Positions 48,191 to 56,812 of a DNA stretch of 64,000 bases are shown here, piece by piece. A program made the translations under genes and the position numbers. The notes beneath the pieces are model-generated. The model was not told the origin of the DNA. It saw only the letters and a program-made list of their open reading frames with translations, and made no database searches. This stretch comes from Pseudoalteromonas atlantica. GTDB taxonomy: Bacteria > Pseudomonadota > Gammaproteobacteria > Enterobacterales > Alteromonadaceae. How positions within the stretch are numbered: the stretch's first letter is position 1; the number at the start of each line of letters is the position of its first letter. The DNA is taken from the NCBI GenBank assembly GCA_007988745.1, contig BJUT01000007.1:1-64000 (forward strand). The letters are read 5' to 3'.

Positions 48191-48223
48191 TATTTGTGTT
48201 TGTGCTAATAGTGTTTAAAGGTT

Positions 48224-49078
48224 TTATTTACCGTTATTAACCGTTATTGCCGATGCCATCGACTCAGATATATGCAGCGTTCGCTGCGGAAACGGAATAC
48301 TCAGCCCCGCGCCTTCTATGGCCTCTTTAACGCGTTTATTTAAATCCCACACGGTTTGCCAGTAATCGCCATTTACAGCCCATGCACGTAATTGAATATT
48401 TACTGCGCTTTCGCCTATTGAAGTAACCATTACTTTAGGCGCGGGCTCTGCGAGTAATCGGCTTTCTGATTCGGCAACTTCTTTAAGTACATTTAAGCCT
48501 ACATCAATAGAGTCGGCGAACGAAATTCCCACCACTATATCCATACGCCTTTTACCGTTACGGGTAAAGTTTTTAATGTTGCCGCCCCACACTTTACCGT
48601 TAGGCGATGCGATATACAGGCCGTCGGTGGTTTTAAAAATGGTCGTAAATAAGTTTATTTCGTTTACTGTGCCAAGCGTGCCGCTCGCATCTACAAAGTC
48701 GCCTATTTTAAATGGCCTAAGTATGAGTAGCATAATGCCAGCGGCAATATTACTTAAGGTGTTTTTAAGCGCCAAACCAATCGCTAAACCCGCCGCGCCC
48801 ATTAGCGCTATTAAGCTTGCCGTATTAACGCCAAAAATATCTAAAATAAACAGCCCAGCAATTATGTAAACTAAATACCCGGCAATGCTCGATAAAAGCG
48901 GCAGTAGCGTTTCGTCTACTTTTTTTAATGGCGACTTAGAGTTTTTAATCGCTTTTTTTACTGAACGCGCAATAAGCGCACTCGCAACTAAAATAGCCAA
49001 AGCTAATACCACTTTGTAACCTAAAGTGATGATTGTTTCTGAATGGCTTTGCCAAAACGCAATAAGTTTATCTTTCAT
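48224..49078 (-). CDS. mscS: Small-conductance mechanosensitive channel MscS
   Basis: 284 residues from the ATG at 49078 (GGAA ribosome site); a longer frame upstream is unlikely. Three membrane spans are at about 15-40, 60-85 and 88-110. The pore helix is the Ala/Gly-rich LIALMGAAGLAIGLALKNTLSN. The beta domain follows (KIGDFVDASGTLGTVNEI), then the C-terminal vestibule. The length matches E. coli MscS. It releases solutes on osmotic downshock. Confidence 0.94.
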   Translation of the reverse strand: MKDKLIAFWQSHSETIITLGYKVVLALAILVASALIARSVKKAIKNSKSPLKKVDETLLPLLSSIAGYLVYIIAGLFILDIFGVNTASLIALMGAAGLAIGLALKNTLSNIAAGIMLLILRPFKIGDFVDASGTLGTVNEINLFTTIFKTTDGLYIASPNGKVWGGNIKNFTRNGKRRMDIVVGISFADSIDVGLNVLKEVAESESRLLAEPAPKVMVTSIGESAVNIQLRAWAVNGDYWQTVWDLNKRVKEAIEGAGLSIPFPQRTLHISESMASAITVNNGK

Positions 49079-49424
49079 ACATATTCCAACTATGGGCTGA
49101 TTATCAGCAAGAATTAAATCTATACACTTCAAAAGAAGTGGCGGGAGTATATAGTAAAAATTTTAAAGCGATAGCATTAAAATAAGTGGAAGGTGTGCCT
49201 ATATCAGCAAATTAATTGGGCAAAGTTTTTCTTTTTTTCGCTTAAATTTTCACACTTAAAACTTTAGTGCTCACAAACTAGTTAACCTATGGCGTACATA
49301 CTTTTGTTCAAAAATGCGCAAAGTAAAATAAAGATTAATTTCAAGTAACTATTCTAAAAACCAGTTCAATCTAAATTCAGCTTAGCCCTTCTACAATCCG
49401 CTTTATAAACTAAAGGAGTAAATC
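49079..49424. other. 346-base AT-rich intergenic region
   Basis: No gene, RNA or strong hairpin is seen. It must hold the promoters of the divergent mscS and DUF4382 lipoprotein genes. Confidence 0.5.
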
Positions 49425-50423
49425 ATGAATTTTAAATCAACAATAGTCAGCAGCGCCGTTCTTTTTGCATTAGCCGGGTGTGGCTCTTCAAGTGATGACA
49501 ATGACACAACACCGCCACAATCTAGCGACAAGTCAACCTTTAGCCTTGGTGTGTCAGATGCGCCGGTTAGTGGTTTAAAAGCGGTTAACGTCGTGTTTGA
49601 TTCAATCACTATTAAAACACAAGGCGATGAAGAATTTAGTTTTGAAACCCGAAGTGAAACTGACGCATCTCAACCACAAATGGTTAATTTGCTCGATTAC
49701 ACCGGGGACGATGTTTTTGAGCTGCTTGACGATCAAGAAGTGCCAGCAGGCGAATACTCGTGGATCCGCGCTCAGGTTATAAATGGCGATACTAATAACC
49801 TTAGTTTTACATCTCACGTAGTATACGAAGACGACAGCATTGCTCCGCTCGTGGTAAAAAGAAAAGGGAATGATGGTGTAGGCGAAATACAACTCGATGG
49901 CTTTACACTTAACCAAACTGATAACGACTTTGTTTTAGAATTTGACCTAAAAAAATCGCTGGTCGATCCCCAAAATAATGAGGAGATCTTTTTAAAACCT
50001 AGAGGCGTACGATTACAAAATCTTTCTGAGTCACAAGAAATTGAAGGCACAGTAAGCCAAGCGCTTATTAATAACTGTGAAACAGACAATATCGCCACTG
50101 CTGCTGCAGATTCAACGTTTGGACACGCCGTATATTTATATTCATCAGATGCTCAAGTACCTAAAGATATATACGAAATAGATGAGCAAACCCCAGAAGA
50201 TGCTCCACTTGCGACCGCAAATGTTGTATTTTATCAAGACGATAACCAATATGAGTTTGAGCTTGCTTTCATTACACCGGGAGACTACCAACTTGGCTAT
50301 ACGTGCACCGCACATATAGACGATGCAGAGCTAGAAGATACTGATTTCACTGTTTATCAACTTAAGCAAATTAGTGTACCGCAAACTGAGGACCTTTCAG
50401 TTAGCTTTGACATAACACAATAA
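49425..50423 (+). CDS. DUF4382 lipoprotein
   Basis: 332 residues. A lipoprotein signal with lipobox LAGC (acylated Cys19) is followed by a Ser/Asp-rich linker. The DUF4382 domain comes next (about 38-190), with FSLGVSDAPVSGLKAVNVVF, LLDYTGDDVFELLDDQEVP and YSWIRAQV. A second beta-rich part (about 205-330) contains one Cys pair. It is a surface or periplasmic protein of unknown function, acidic overall. It is a single gene with its own terminator. Confidence 0.88.
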   Translation: MNFKSTIVSSAVLFALAGCGSSSDDNDTTPPQSSDKSTFSLGVSDAPVSGLKAVNVVFDSITIKTQGDEEFSFETRSETDASQPQMVNLLDYTGDDVFELLDDQEVPAGEYSWIRAQVINGDTNNLSFTSHVVYEDDSIAPLVVKRKGNDGVGEIQLDGFTLNQTDNDFVLEFDLKKSLVDPQNNEEIFLKPRGVRLQNLSESQEIEGTVSQALINNCETDNIATAAADSTFGHAVYLYSSDAQVPKDIYEIDEQTPEDAPLATANVVFYQDDNQYEFELAFITPGDYQLGYTCTAHIDDAELEDTDFTVYQLKQISVPQTEDLSVSFDITQ

Positions 50424-50429
50424 ACGTAT

Positions 50430-50455
50430 AGCGCACTTTAAGGTGCGCTTTTTTT
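50430..50455 (+). terminator. Rho-independent terminator
   Basis: The stem AGCGCAC / GTGCGCT (6-base loop) is followed by seven T, directly after the DUF4382 gene. Confidence 0.85.
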
Positions 50456-50651
50456 ATAAAAAGTATAACAAAAACGAACACTCCACCTTTGCAAAAACCC
50501 ATTAAAGCCACTCATCTAAGATCATCCAAATACTTCATTCGTAAAGTGACCTGCATTCAAGCCCCGTTAACCCAGAACTGGTACAGTTAATAGCACGTAT
50601 TAGTTAAACCGTTCTTATCATTTTGAATATGTAAACATAGGAGAAATAATC

Positions 50652-51332
50652 ATGGCGAAAGAAAAAGTAGTTCTAATTACAGGTGCCTCTAGTGGCATAG
50701 GTGAAGCGAGTGCAAAAACATTGGTTAATAACGGCCATAAAGTCATTCTTACCGCCAGAAGTGAAGATAAATTAGCTGAACTAGTTGAGTCGTTAGGTGA
50801 AGATAACGCACTGAGTGTACCCGCAGATGCCACCGACTTTACCGAACTTGAAAACGTAGTAACAAAAGGGCTTAAAAAATTTGGCCGACTAGATGCCGCA
50901 TTTGCCAACGCAGGTATGGGCGTTTCAACCGCAGGCACTGAAAAAGGCGACCCCGATGAATGGTCAACCATGATAGACGTAAACATTAAAGCCCTGCTGT
51001 GGACGGCAAAAGCAACCCTGCCCCATTTACGCCAAAACAAAGGCCACTTTATATTAACCAGCTCAGCCGCTGGCCGTAAGCCAATAAAAGGCTCTATTTA
51101 CGGTGCAACTAAATGGTTTGCTTACGGGTTTGGGCAAAACTTAGCTGAGGAAATGAGCGAGTGGAACGGCCGCTGTACCACCATAGCCCCTGGCATGGTA
51201 AACACCCCATTTTTTGATGAAGCAAAGCCCGATAAGCTCGACCCGCAAGATGTAGCCGACGCCGTACTGTTTGCCATTGAAGCAAACCAGCGCAACAACG
51301 TGCGCGAGATTTATTTAATGCCGACTAATTAA
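50652..51332 (+). CDS. Short-chain dehydrogenase/reductase
   Basis: 226 residues. The cofactor motif ITGASSGIGEASAKTL is at 8-23. NAG is followed by the catalytic Ser in ILTSSAAGRKPIKGS, with YGATK (Tyr, Lys) after it. ARSEDK after strand 2 suggests NADP. The length is short for the family but no key residue is missing. A good ribosome site (AGGAG) precedes ATG. A decayed copy of its 3' half lies about 1 kb downstream. Confidence 0.95.
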   Translation: MAKEKVVLITGASSGIGEASAKTLVNNGHKVILTARSEDKLAELVESLGEDNALSVPADATDFTELENVVTKGLKKFGRLDAAFANAGMGVSTAGTEKGDPDEWSTMIDVNIKALLWTAKATLPHLRQNKGHFILTSSAAGRKPIKGSIYGATKWFAYGFGQNLAEEMSEWNGRCTTIAPGMVNTPFFDEAKPDKLDPQDVADAVLFAIEANQRNNVREIYLMPTN

Positions 51333-51357
51333 CGTTGTTTGGTTAAATTTGAGCTGT

Positions 51358-51398
51358 CAGGTTTAATGCCAATGGCGTTAAACCTGATGGTTTTTTTA
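51358..51398 (+). terminator. Terminator after the SDR gene
   Basis: CAGGTTTAA-T-GCC / GGC-G-TTAAACCTG forms a long stem and is followed by seven T. The same hairpin recurs at 52340-52367 in the decayed copy. Confidence 0.85.
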
Positions 51399-51449
51399 AT
51401 AAATACTGGCTGGATAGAATGAAGAATTTAAGATGGGTGTCTTGTTTAT

Positions 51450-51713
51450 TTAGTAATGGTAACGGCACGAGATAACTGTAATTGCTGTATCATCCACGGC
51501 ATATACCAAACGATTTGTATCATCTATTCTGCGAGACCAAAAGCCTGAAAGATTTTCTTTGAGGGGTTCCGGTTTTCCAATCCCATCAAATGGAGAAAGC
51601 TTAACATCGACAATTAGCTTATTTATACGTTTCAAGGTTTTCTTATCTTGAGTCTGCCAGTAGACGTAACTATTCCAAGCTTCATCAGTCCATGATAATA
51701 ACCTGTTACTCAT
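51450..51713 (-). CDS. yoeB: YoeB-type toxin (RelE superfamily mRNase)
   Basis: 87 residues from the ATG at 51713, inside the antitoxin stop region (8-base overlap); an upstream frame extension is not needed. LSWTDEAWNSYVYWQTQDKK and IGKPEPLKENLSGFWSRRID are diagnostic. The end SCRYHY contains the catalytic His and Tyr. YoeB cleaves mRNA at the ribosome A site when freed from YefM. The order antitoxin then toxin is as expected. Confidence 0.95.
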   Translation of the reverse strand: MSNRLLSWTDEAWNSYVYWQTQDKKTLKRINKLIVDVKLSPFDGIGKPEPLKENLSGFWSRRIDDTNRLVYAVDDTAITVISCRYHY

Positions 51714-51960
51714 CAATAAGTTCTCGTGGAGTCGTTTTGCCCGCTTTAAACTGCGCAATTGAACGGTTTAAATGTTCAGCGTTCGCTGGAGAGCGAAGTA
51801 AATGAACAGTTTCCATAAGGCTGTTGTAGTAATCTAATGACATTACAACTGCATCTTCAGCGTCACGGCGAGTGATTACTGTCGTATCTGCATCATTAAT
51901 TACATTATCCAAAACGGCTTTTAGACTATTTCGGGCTTCGGTAAAAGACACTATTCTCAT
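51706..51960 (-). CDS. yefM: YefM-type antitoxin
   Basis: 84 residues from the ATG at 51960, which has a GAGG ribosome site. MRIVSFTEARNSLKAVLDNV is the Phd/YefM DNA-binding start, and TVITRRDAEDAVVMSLDYYN follows. The C-terminal part (about 60-84) should wrap the YoeB active site. It also represses the operon, probably through the TGTACA sites upstream. Confidence 0.95.
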   Translation of the reverse strand: MRIVSFTEARNSLKAVLDNVINDADTTVITRRDAEDAVVMSLDYYNSLMETVHLLRSPANAEHLNRSIAQFKAGKTTPRELIDE

Positions 51961-51973
51961 TTTGCACCTCACT

Positions 51974-52019
51974 TGTACATTATATAAGACAAGTCTAGCT
52001 GGAAATTATTACATGTACA
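51974..52019. promoter_or_regulatory. Candidate YefM operator, two TGTACA cores
   Basis: TGTACA occurs at 51974-51979 (inside ACTTGTACAT) and 52014-52019 (inside ACATGTACAG), just upstream of yefM. The E. coli yefM-yoeB operator uses the same hexamer core, though with closer spacing. Confidence 0.55.
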
Positions 52020-52080
52020 GGATACTGTGCATTACTTTGTTGTGGTAGCAAATTTCTAAATAAAGCGCACAGACATGTGG

Positions 52081-52374
52081 GCTAAAACAAAGGCCACTTT
52101 ATATTAACCAGCTCAGCCGCTGGCCGTAAGCCTATTAAAGGCTCTATTTATGGCGCAACTAAATGGTTTGTTTGCTTACGGGTTTGGGCAAAACTTAGTT
52201 GAGGAAATGGTGTGTAGAATGGCCGCTGTACCACCATAGCCCCTACACCCCATTTTTGATGAAGCAAACCAGCGCAACAACGTGCGCGAGATATATTTAA
52301 TGCCGACTAATTAACGCTGATTGGTTAAATTTGAGCTGCCAGGTTTAATGCCAATAGCGTTAAACCTGATGGTT
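52081..52374 (+). pseudogene. Decayed duplicate of the SDR gene 3' half and terminator
   Basis: The sequence from 52081 closely repeats 51031 onward, including the segment that encodes ILTSSAAGRKPIKGS, the last codons, the stop and the terminator hairpin. Internal deletions (including most of the region equivalent to 51190-51285) and small insertions break the frame. There is no start. It lies downstream of the yefM-yoeB module, which therefore sits between the intact gene and this copy. Confidence 0.88.
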
Positions 52375-52437
52375 GTTTGTATTTTGAGGTTAGATTTTAA
52401 TAGCGTAAGGTTGAACACTGCATAATTAAAGGTCTGA

Positions 52438-52818
52438 TTAGCTGCGTACTTCTACACGCCAAGGTGGGTTAACTCTATTAACACCCGCCCAATAGAGCTT
52501 AATTTTATGTCCTGACGGATCATGCAGTACGGCCTCTCGCCATAAATAACTCTGGTCTGTAGGTTCTTGTATAAATACAAAACCTTTAACTTTTAAAGCC
52601 TCAACCAGTTCATCTAATTGTTCATGTTCAAAATATATTACCGTGCCACAATCAAACTCACCTCGATCTAAAGACAATGAGAAAGTTGAATCCCCATCTG
52701 GGCATTCAAAGCGAGCATAATGTGGGGTGTCTACAATTTGGGTAAAACCTAAGTCGCGATAAAATTTAGTCGAAATTTCCATATCCGTAACGGGTAATGT
52801 AATTTGATTTAAGTTCAT
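52438..52818 (-). CDS. VOC / glyoxalase-family protein
   Basis: 126 residues with paired beta-alpha-beta-beta-beta modules: LNQITLPVTDMEISTKFYRDLGF at the start, YARFECPDGDSTFSLS, then VLHDPSGHKIKLYWAG near the end. The latter carries the Glu/His-type metal-site pattern in altered form. The substrate is unknown; antibiotic or aldehyde handling are options. A GGAA ribosome site precedes ATG. Confidence 0.88.
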   Translation of the reverse strand: MNLNQITLPVTDMEISTKFYRDLGFTQIVDTPHYARFECPDGDSTFSLSLDRGEFDCGTVIYFEHEQLDELVEALKVKGFVFIQEPTDQSYLWREAVLHDPSGHKIKLYWAGVNRVNPPWRVEVRS

Positions 52819-53049
52819 TTAACTTCCCTGTAAAAAATAAAGGTGACAAGTATGCCAGTTGTTTATGCACTGTCATGTAATATTTTGCTTTTTATACAAA
52901 CAAAAGCCTGAAGCTTAGCCTATCAAAGTGAACACTATAAGTGGTTAATAGTTTAATGGGTTTTATTATGGATCACTCACTACAATGTATTCCCCATTGG
53001 GATATGACGGCAGCCTACCTGACACCATGAGCCTGCAGTAGTAAAGCGT

Positions 53050-53580
53050 CTAATTGAATGAGTTACTAAAGCATCGCCACTGTTTTATGGTTAAGGTGTA
53101 CTGTTTAACTGCCTTTTTGTGGTACTGGCCCAGCTCAAACACACCAAACCCAAGCTTCTCTAAAACACTAATTGATCCCGTATTTTCAGGCTCCACAATC
53201 GCAATTATTTCTGGAATATTTAAGTTAGTGAAAGCATATTCAAGAACTGCACAAACAGCTTCAGTGGCATAGCCCTTATTCCAATGCTCTCTGCCAAGTC
53301 TATATCCTAAATTTACGACTAGCTTATCATTATATGTTTCTTTATTTAGGCCTGAAAAGCCAAGCAACTTGTAATTATTTTTATCAATTATTGCCCAAGG
53401 CCCGAAGTCATATTCGTCATAGCTTTTTTGACACCATTGGACAAAATTTGATGTTGCGATTTCATCCATGACACCATTTAAAGAATAAAACATAACCTCA
53501 GGATCAGATAAAATTAGTGATAAAGGTTTAATATCGTTACTAGTTAATGGACGAAGAAAAAGTCTTTTAGTTTCTAGCAA
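53050..53580 (-). CDS. GNAT N-acetyltransferase (RimJ/RimL type)
   Basis: 176 residues starting with TTG at 53580 behind an AAGGAG site. TKRLFLRPLTSNDIKPL is the RimJ/L-type start. LGYRLGREHWNKGYATEAV is the acetyl-CoA loop, and NTGSISVLEKLGF is the closing motif. It transfers acetyl to an amino group; the target is unknown. The 231 bases before the VOC gene's start hold no recognised gene. Confidence 0.88.
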   Translation of the reverse strand: MLETKRLFLRPLTSNDIKPLSLILSDPEVMFYSLNGVMDEIATSNFVQWCQKSYDEYDFGPWAIIDKNNYKLLGFSGLNKETYNDKLVVNLGYRLGREHWNKGYATEAVCAVLEYAFTNLNIPEIIAIVEPENTGSISVLEKLGFGVFELGQYHKKAVKQYTLTIKQWRCFSNSFN

Positions 53581-53816
53581 ATTTACTCAACTCCTTTTAA
53601 TTAAGATGACACCCACTTTATTTAATCTGGCGGCTCACTTAATGCAAAACTTAGGGTGGGTGTCTATTTAATTTTCTTTAGTTTTATAATGCGCACACTC
53701 CATAACTTTTAAACTTATAAGTCGTTATTATTTATACAAATCATAAACCACGCCTATTGAATACTCTGTATTTTTACTTCATATTAGCTGAACTACCTTT
53801 CAATTATTAGGCTGTT

Positions 53817-55130
53817 ATGTCAGTTTTAAAATTTAGCCAAGCACTTATTTTTACCCTTGCGAGTACCCTACCGCTTACAAGCCACGCGGCGCTTAATAAA
53901 AACGAGCGTGAAATAGTAAAACAAGTTGAGCAAAACATGCCGCAAGCGCTCAAAGAAATAGAACAAGCGGTAAACATTAATAGCGGCTCGCTTAATATTG
54001 AAGGCGTAAAAAAGGTGGGCGCGCTTGCAAGCGAGCAACTAAAAGCCATTGGTTTTGAGGTTGAGTGGTTAGATGGCAGCGCGTTTAACCGTGCAGGGCA
54101 TGTATTAGCTGCGCACAAAAGTAAAAACCCCGATGCAATAAAAATACTGATGATCGGCCATCTTGATACGGTGTTTGCCAAACACGATAACTTTACTACC
54201 TATAAACAAATTGATGAACACACCGCGAGCGGCCCAGGGGTAGCCGATATGAAAGGTGGTAATACTATTATAATTACCGCGCTTAAAAGCCTACAAGCGC
54301 TTAATTTACTTGAAAACGTAAGCGTAAAAGTACTGCTTACCGGCGATGAAGAAAGCAGCGGCCGCCCACTGAGCTTATCTAAACAAGCCATTGTTGATGC
54401 AGCAATTTGGGCTGACGTAGCACTAGGTTTTGAGAACGGCGATAACAATATTAAAACCGCTATGGCGGCGCGCCGTGGTTATACCGGCTGGACGTTAAAT
54501 ATAACGGCCAATGCTGCACATTCATCGCAAATATTTAGTGACAATGTGGGCTATGGCGCTATTTACGAGGCGTCGCGTATTTTAAATGACTTTAGAGAGC
54601 AACTAGCTACACAACCTAATTTAACCTTTAACCCTGGGCTTATTGTGGGCGGTACAAATGCCGATTACGACAGTGCTAACTCGTCAGCCACGGCGTTTGG
54701 TAAAAGTAACGTAATTGCGCAAACCGTGCATGTAGCGGGTGATTTACGAGCGCTTTCGTCAAAGCAGGTAGAAGGCGCTAAAAAAGTGATGCAGCAAATA
54801 GTGGCTAAAAGCTTAAATGGCAGCCACGCTGAGCTTATTTTTGAAGACGGCTACCCACCAATGGGGCTCACCAAGGGTAATAAAAAGCTGCTTGCACTGT
54901 ATAGCCAAGCAAGCCAAGACTTAGGCTATAACAAAGTGGAGGCTGCAAACCCACGTAATGCCGGTGCGGCCGATATTTCGTTTGCTGCAAACCATGTTGA
55001 TATGGCGCTTGATGGCCTAGGCCTAATGGGCAATGGCGCACACACTAAAAACGAAACCGCCGATTTAACCTCACTTAATAAAAACACCGCTAAAACAGCA
55101 CTGCTTATTTACAGATTAGGGCAGTTATAA
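53817..55130 (+). CDS. Secreted M20-family zinc metallopeptidase (carboxypeptidase G2-like)
   Basis: 437 residues. A signal peptide (1-25, ending SHA) is followed by the catalytic domain. IGHLDTVF gives the first metal His and Asp, SGPGVADMKGG the bridging Asp, and GDEESSG the catalytic Glu pair. A dimerisation domain covers about 205-330, and the final metal His is in GNGAHTKNE. It is probably a periplasmic glutamate carboxypeptidase-like enzyme that trims peptides or folates. Confidence 0.92.
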   Translation: MSVLKFSQALIFTLASTLPLTSHAALNKNEREIVKQVEQNMPQALKEIEQAVNINSGSLNIEGVKKVGALASEQLKAIGFEVEWLDGSAFNRAGHVLAAHKSKNPDAIKILMIGHLDTVFAKHDNFTTYKQIDEHTASGPGVADMKGGNTIIITALKSLQALNLLENVSVKVLLTGDEESSGRPLSLSKQAIVDAAIWADVALGFENGDNNIKTAMAARRGYTGWTLNITANAAHSSQIFSDNVGYGAIYEASRILNDFREQLATQPNLTFNPGLIVGGTNADYDSANSSATAFGKSNVIAQTVHVAGDLRALSSKQVEGAKKVMQQIVAKSLNGSHAELIFEDGYPPMGLTKGNKKLLALYSQASQDLGYNKVEAANPRNAGAADISFAANHVDMALDGLGLMGNGAHTKNETADLTSLNKNTAKTALLIYRLGQL

Positions 55131-55145
55131 ACGCAGGCTTAGCCT

Positions 55146-56045
55146 TTATGGGTTAATAGGCTCTAACCGTTTGCCTGCTACTTGTAATGCAAACTTACGC
55201 AACGTTTTAAGCTGCGGGCTTTCGGTTTGCCAATAGTGCCAATACAAAGGTGTATCAATATAATATTCTGGGAATAAATCGACTAACTCGCCTTTTATCA
55301 GCGAGTCTCCTAGCTGTAAGGTAGGTAATAGCCCATAACCTAGGCCTGCTATCATGGCTTGTTTAAATCCCTCTGACGAAGGGTAAATATGGGTAAACAG
55401 TGGGGCTGAGCCATTAATATCTTCTAAAAACTGGTGTTGTAGCTTGTCATACTCACTAAATACCAAGCACGGTAAATGCGCTAATTGCGAAAGCTCAGTA
55501 AGCTTATGTTGTTTTATAAAATCGGGGCTTGCAATGGCTTTGTAGCGTATGGCGCCAAGTGGGCTAACTAGGCCGCCATTAACGGGCTCGGGGGATGAGC
55601 TAATACACACCATAACCTCGCCGTCTTTCATTCTTTTATGGGCAATGGATTGATCTTCACTAATGACTTCAAAGCGTAATTTGCACGCAAGCTCTGTATC
55701 TAATACGGCGAGTGCTTCGGGCAGCCAGGTGGCAAGCGAATCCGCATTAGCAGCAAGCTTTACGCTAAGCGGGGTGTTTAAATCTGTGTGCTCGTTAAGT
55801 GCCTCTACATTAAGGGCCACTTCTAGCTGTAATACTTGCTGTAAATGATTAAGTAAACGTTTACCAAGTGCCGTGGGCGTTGGCGGCTGGGTTCTTATTA
55901 ATACGGGCTCGCCTAGTTTGGCCTCAAGCTGATGAATACGCCTACTCACCGCCGATTGGGTAATAAATAATTTTTTTGAGGCCTTTTCAAATCCGCCTTC
56001 ACTTATAACGGCACTAAGCGCATTGAGTAACTGGTAATCAATCAT
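55146..56045 (-). CDS. argP: LysR-type regulator ArgP (IciA)
   Basis: 299 residues from the ATG at 56045 (MIDYQLLNALSAV); a longer frame upstream is unlikely. The helix-turn-helix is FEKASKKLFITQSAVSRRIHQ, followed by RTQPPTPTALGKRLL as in ArgP. ArgP activates argO in response to arginine, with lysine as an antagonist. It is divergent from the argO-like exporter, the standard arrangement. It ends 15 bases from the convergent peptidase. Confidence 0.93.
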   Translation of the reverse strand: MIDYQLLNALSAVISEGGFEKASKKLFITQSAVSRRIHQLEAKLGEPVLIRTQPPTPTALGKRLLNHLQQVLQLEVALNVEALNEHTDLNTPLSVKLAANADSLATWLPEALAVLDTELACKLRFEVISEDQSIAHKRMKDGEVMVCISSSPEPVNGGLVSPLGAIRYKAIASPDFIKQHKLTELSQLAHLPCLVFSEYDKLQHQFLEDINGSAPLFTHIYPSSEGFKQAMIAGLGYGLLPTLQLGDSLIKGELVDLFPEYYIDTPLYWHYWQTESPQLKTLRKFALQVAGKRLEPINP

Positions 56046-56150
56046 GAGTTTTACGCATATAACAATAAATATATTCATTGGATTTGTAACAGAATACCCC
56101 CTACCCTGCAAGGCATTGGATAACAGGTTTTATTTGAGTGGATTAGAAGT

Positions 56151-56753
56151 ATGTCGTTTTTGTCGGGCGTGATGTTAGGGCTAAGTTTAATTATTGCCAT
56201 TGGGGCGCAAAATATTTGGATTTTAAGCCAATGTATGGCGGGCGCTAACCGTTTTGTTTTAGCTGCGGTTTGTATTCTTTGCGACGCCACGCTAATTATT
56301 GTAGGTGTATTTGCCGCTAATGAGTTAAAGCTATGGCTGCCGGGGTTATTACCGTGGTTAACGTGGGGCGGTATAGCTATGTTACTTTACTTAGCATTTG
56401 GCTCTGCGCGCAGTGCAATTAAAGGCACATCGGGGTTAAAAGTAACTCAGGTAATAAAAGTGAGCTGGTGGAAAACGGCCCTTGCGGCCTTTGCTATAAG
56501 CTTACTAAATCCACATGTTTATTTAGACACCGTATTGCTGCTTGGCAGCATTGGCGCATTACAACCCGCGCCTATGCACTTTGCTATTGGTGCTTGTGTG
56601 GCCTCTGTTATTTGGTTTAGTAGCTTAGTGTTGTTTGCGCCAAAATTAAAAAAGGTTTTAAGCTCCCCGTTTAGATGGCGCGTATTTGATAGCTGTATTG
56701 CGGTTATTTTATGTTTTGTAGCGTTTCAGTTATATAACGTGCCAAGCCAATAA
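56151..56753 (+). CDS. argO: LysE/ArgO-family amino acid exporter
   Basis: 200 residues with six membrane spans. LSLIIAIGAQNIWILSQ is the LysE/ArgO first helix with the conserved GAQN. LLNPHVYLDTVLLLG contains the conserved NPH in the middle. It exports arginine (and lysine or canavanine). Divergence from argP supports ArgO. A weak hairpin follows the stop. Confidence 0.94.
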   Translation: MSFLSGVMLGLSLIIAIGAQNIWILSQCMAGANRFVLAAVCILCDATLIIVGVFAANELKLWLPGLLPWLTWGGIAMLLYLAFGSARSAIKGTSGLKVTQVIKVSWWKTALAAFAISLLNPHVYLDTVLLLGSIGALQPAPMHFAIGACVASVIWFSSLVLFAPKLKKVLSSPFRWRVFDSCIAVILCFVAFQLYNVPSQ

Positions 56754-56812
56754 GCCAAAACAGCGGTAGTTATGTATTTAACTACCAATGTTGTTAGCCG
56801 TTTTTTAAAAGA

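Noticed and set aside
49602-49916. Minus-strand frames inside the DUF4382 gene
   Set aside because: Shadow frames of a clear lipoprotein gene.
52968-53030. 20-residue frame starting MDHSLQCIPHWD
   Set aside because: Very short, without a convincing ribosome site; compatible with chance.
51400-53600. Toxin-antitoxin, VOC and GNAT genes as a chromosomal integron cassette array
   Set aside because: Gene types and common orientation fit, but no attC-like inverted repeats or regular core sites were seen between the genes, and no integrase is in the window.
56765-56786. Inverted repeat GGTAGTTA / TAACTACC after argO
   Set aside because: No T tract on either side and few GC pairs; not a clear terminator.
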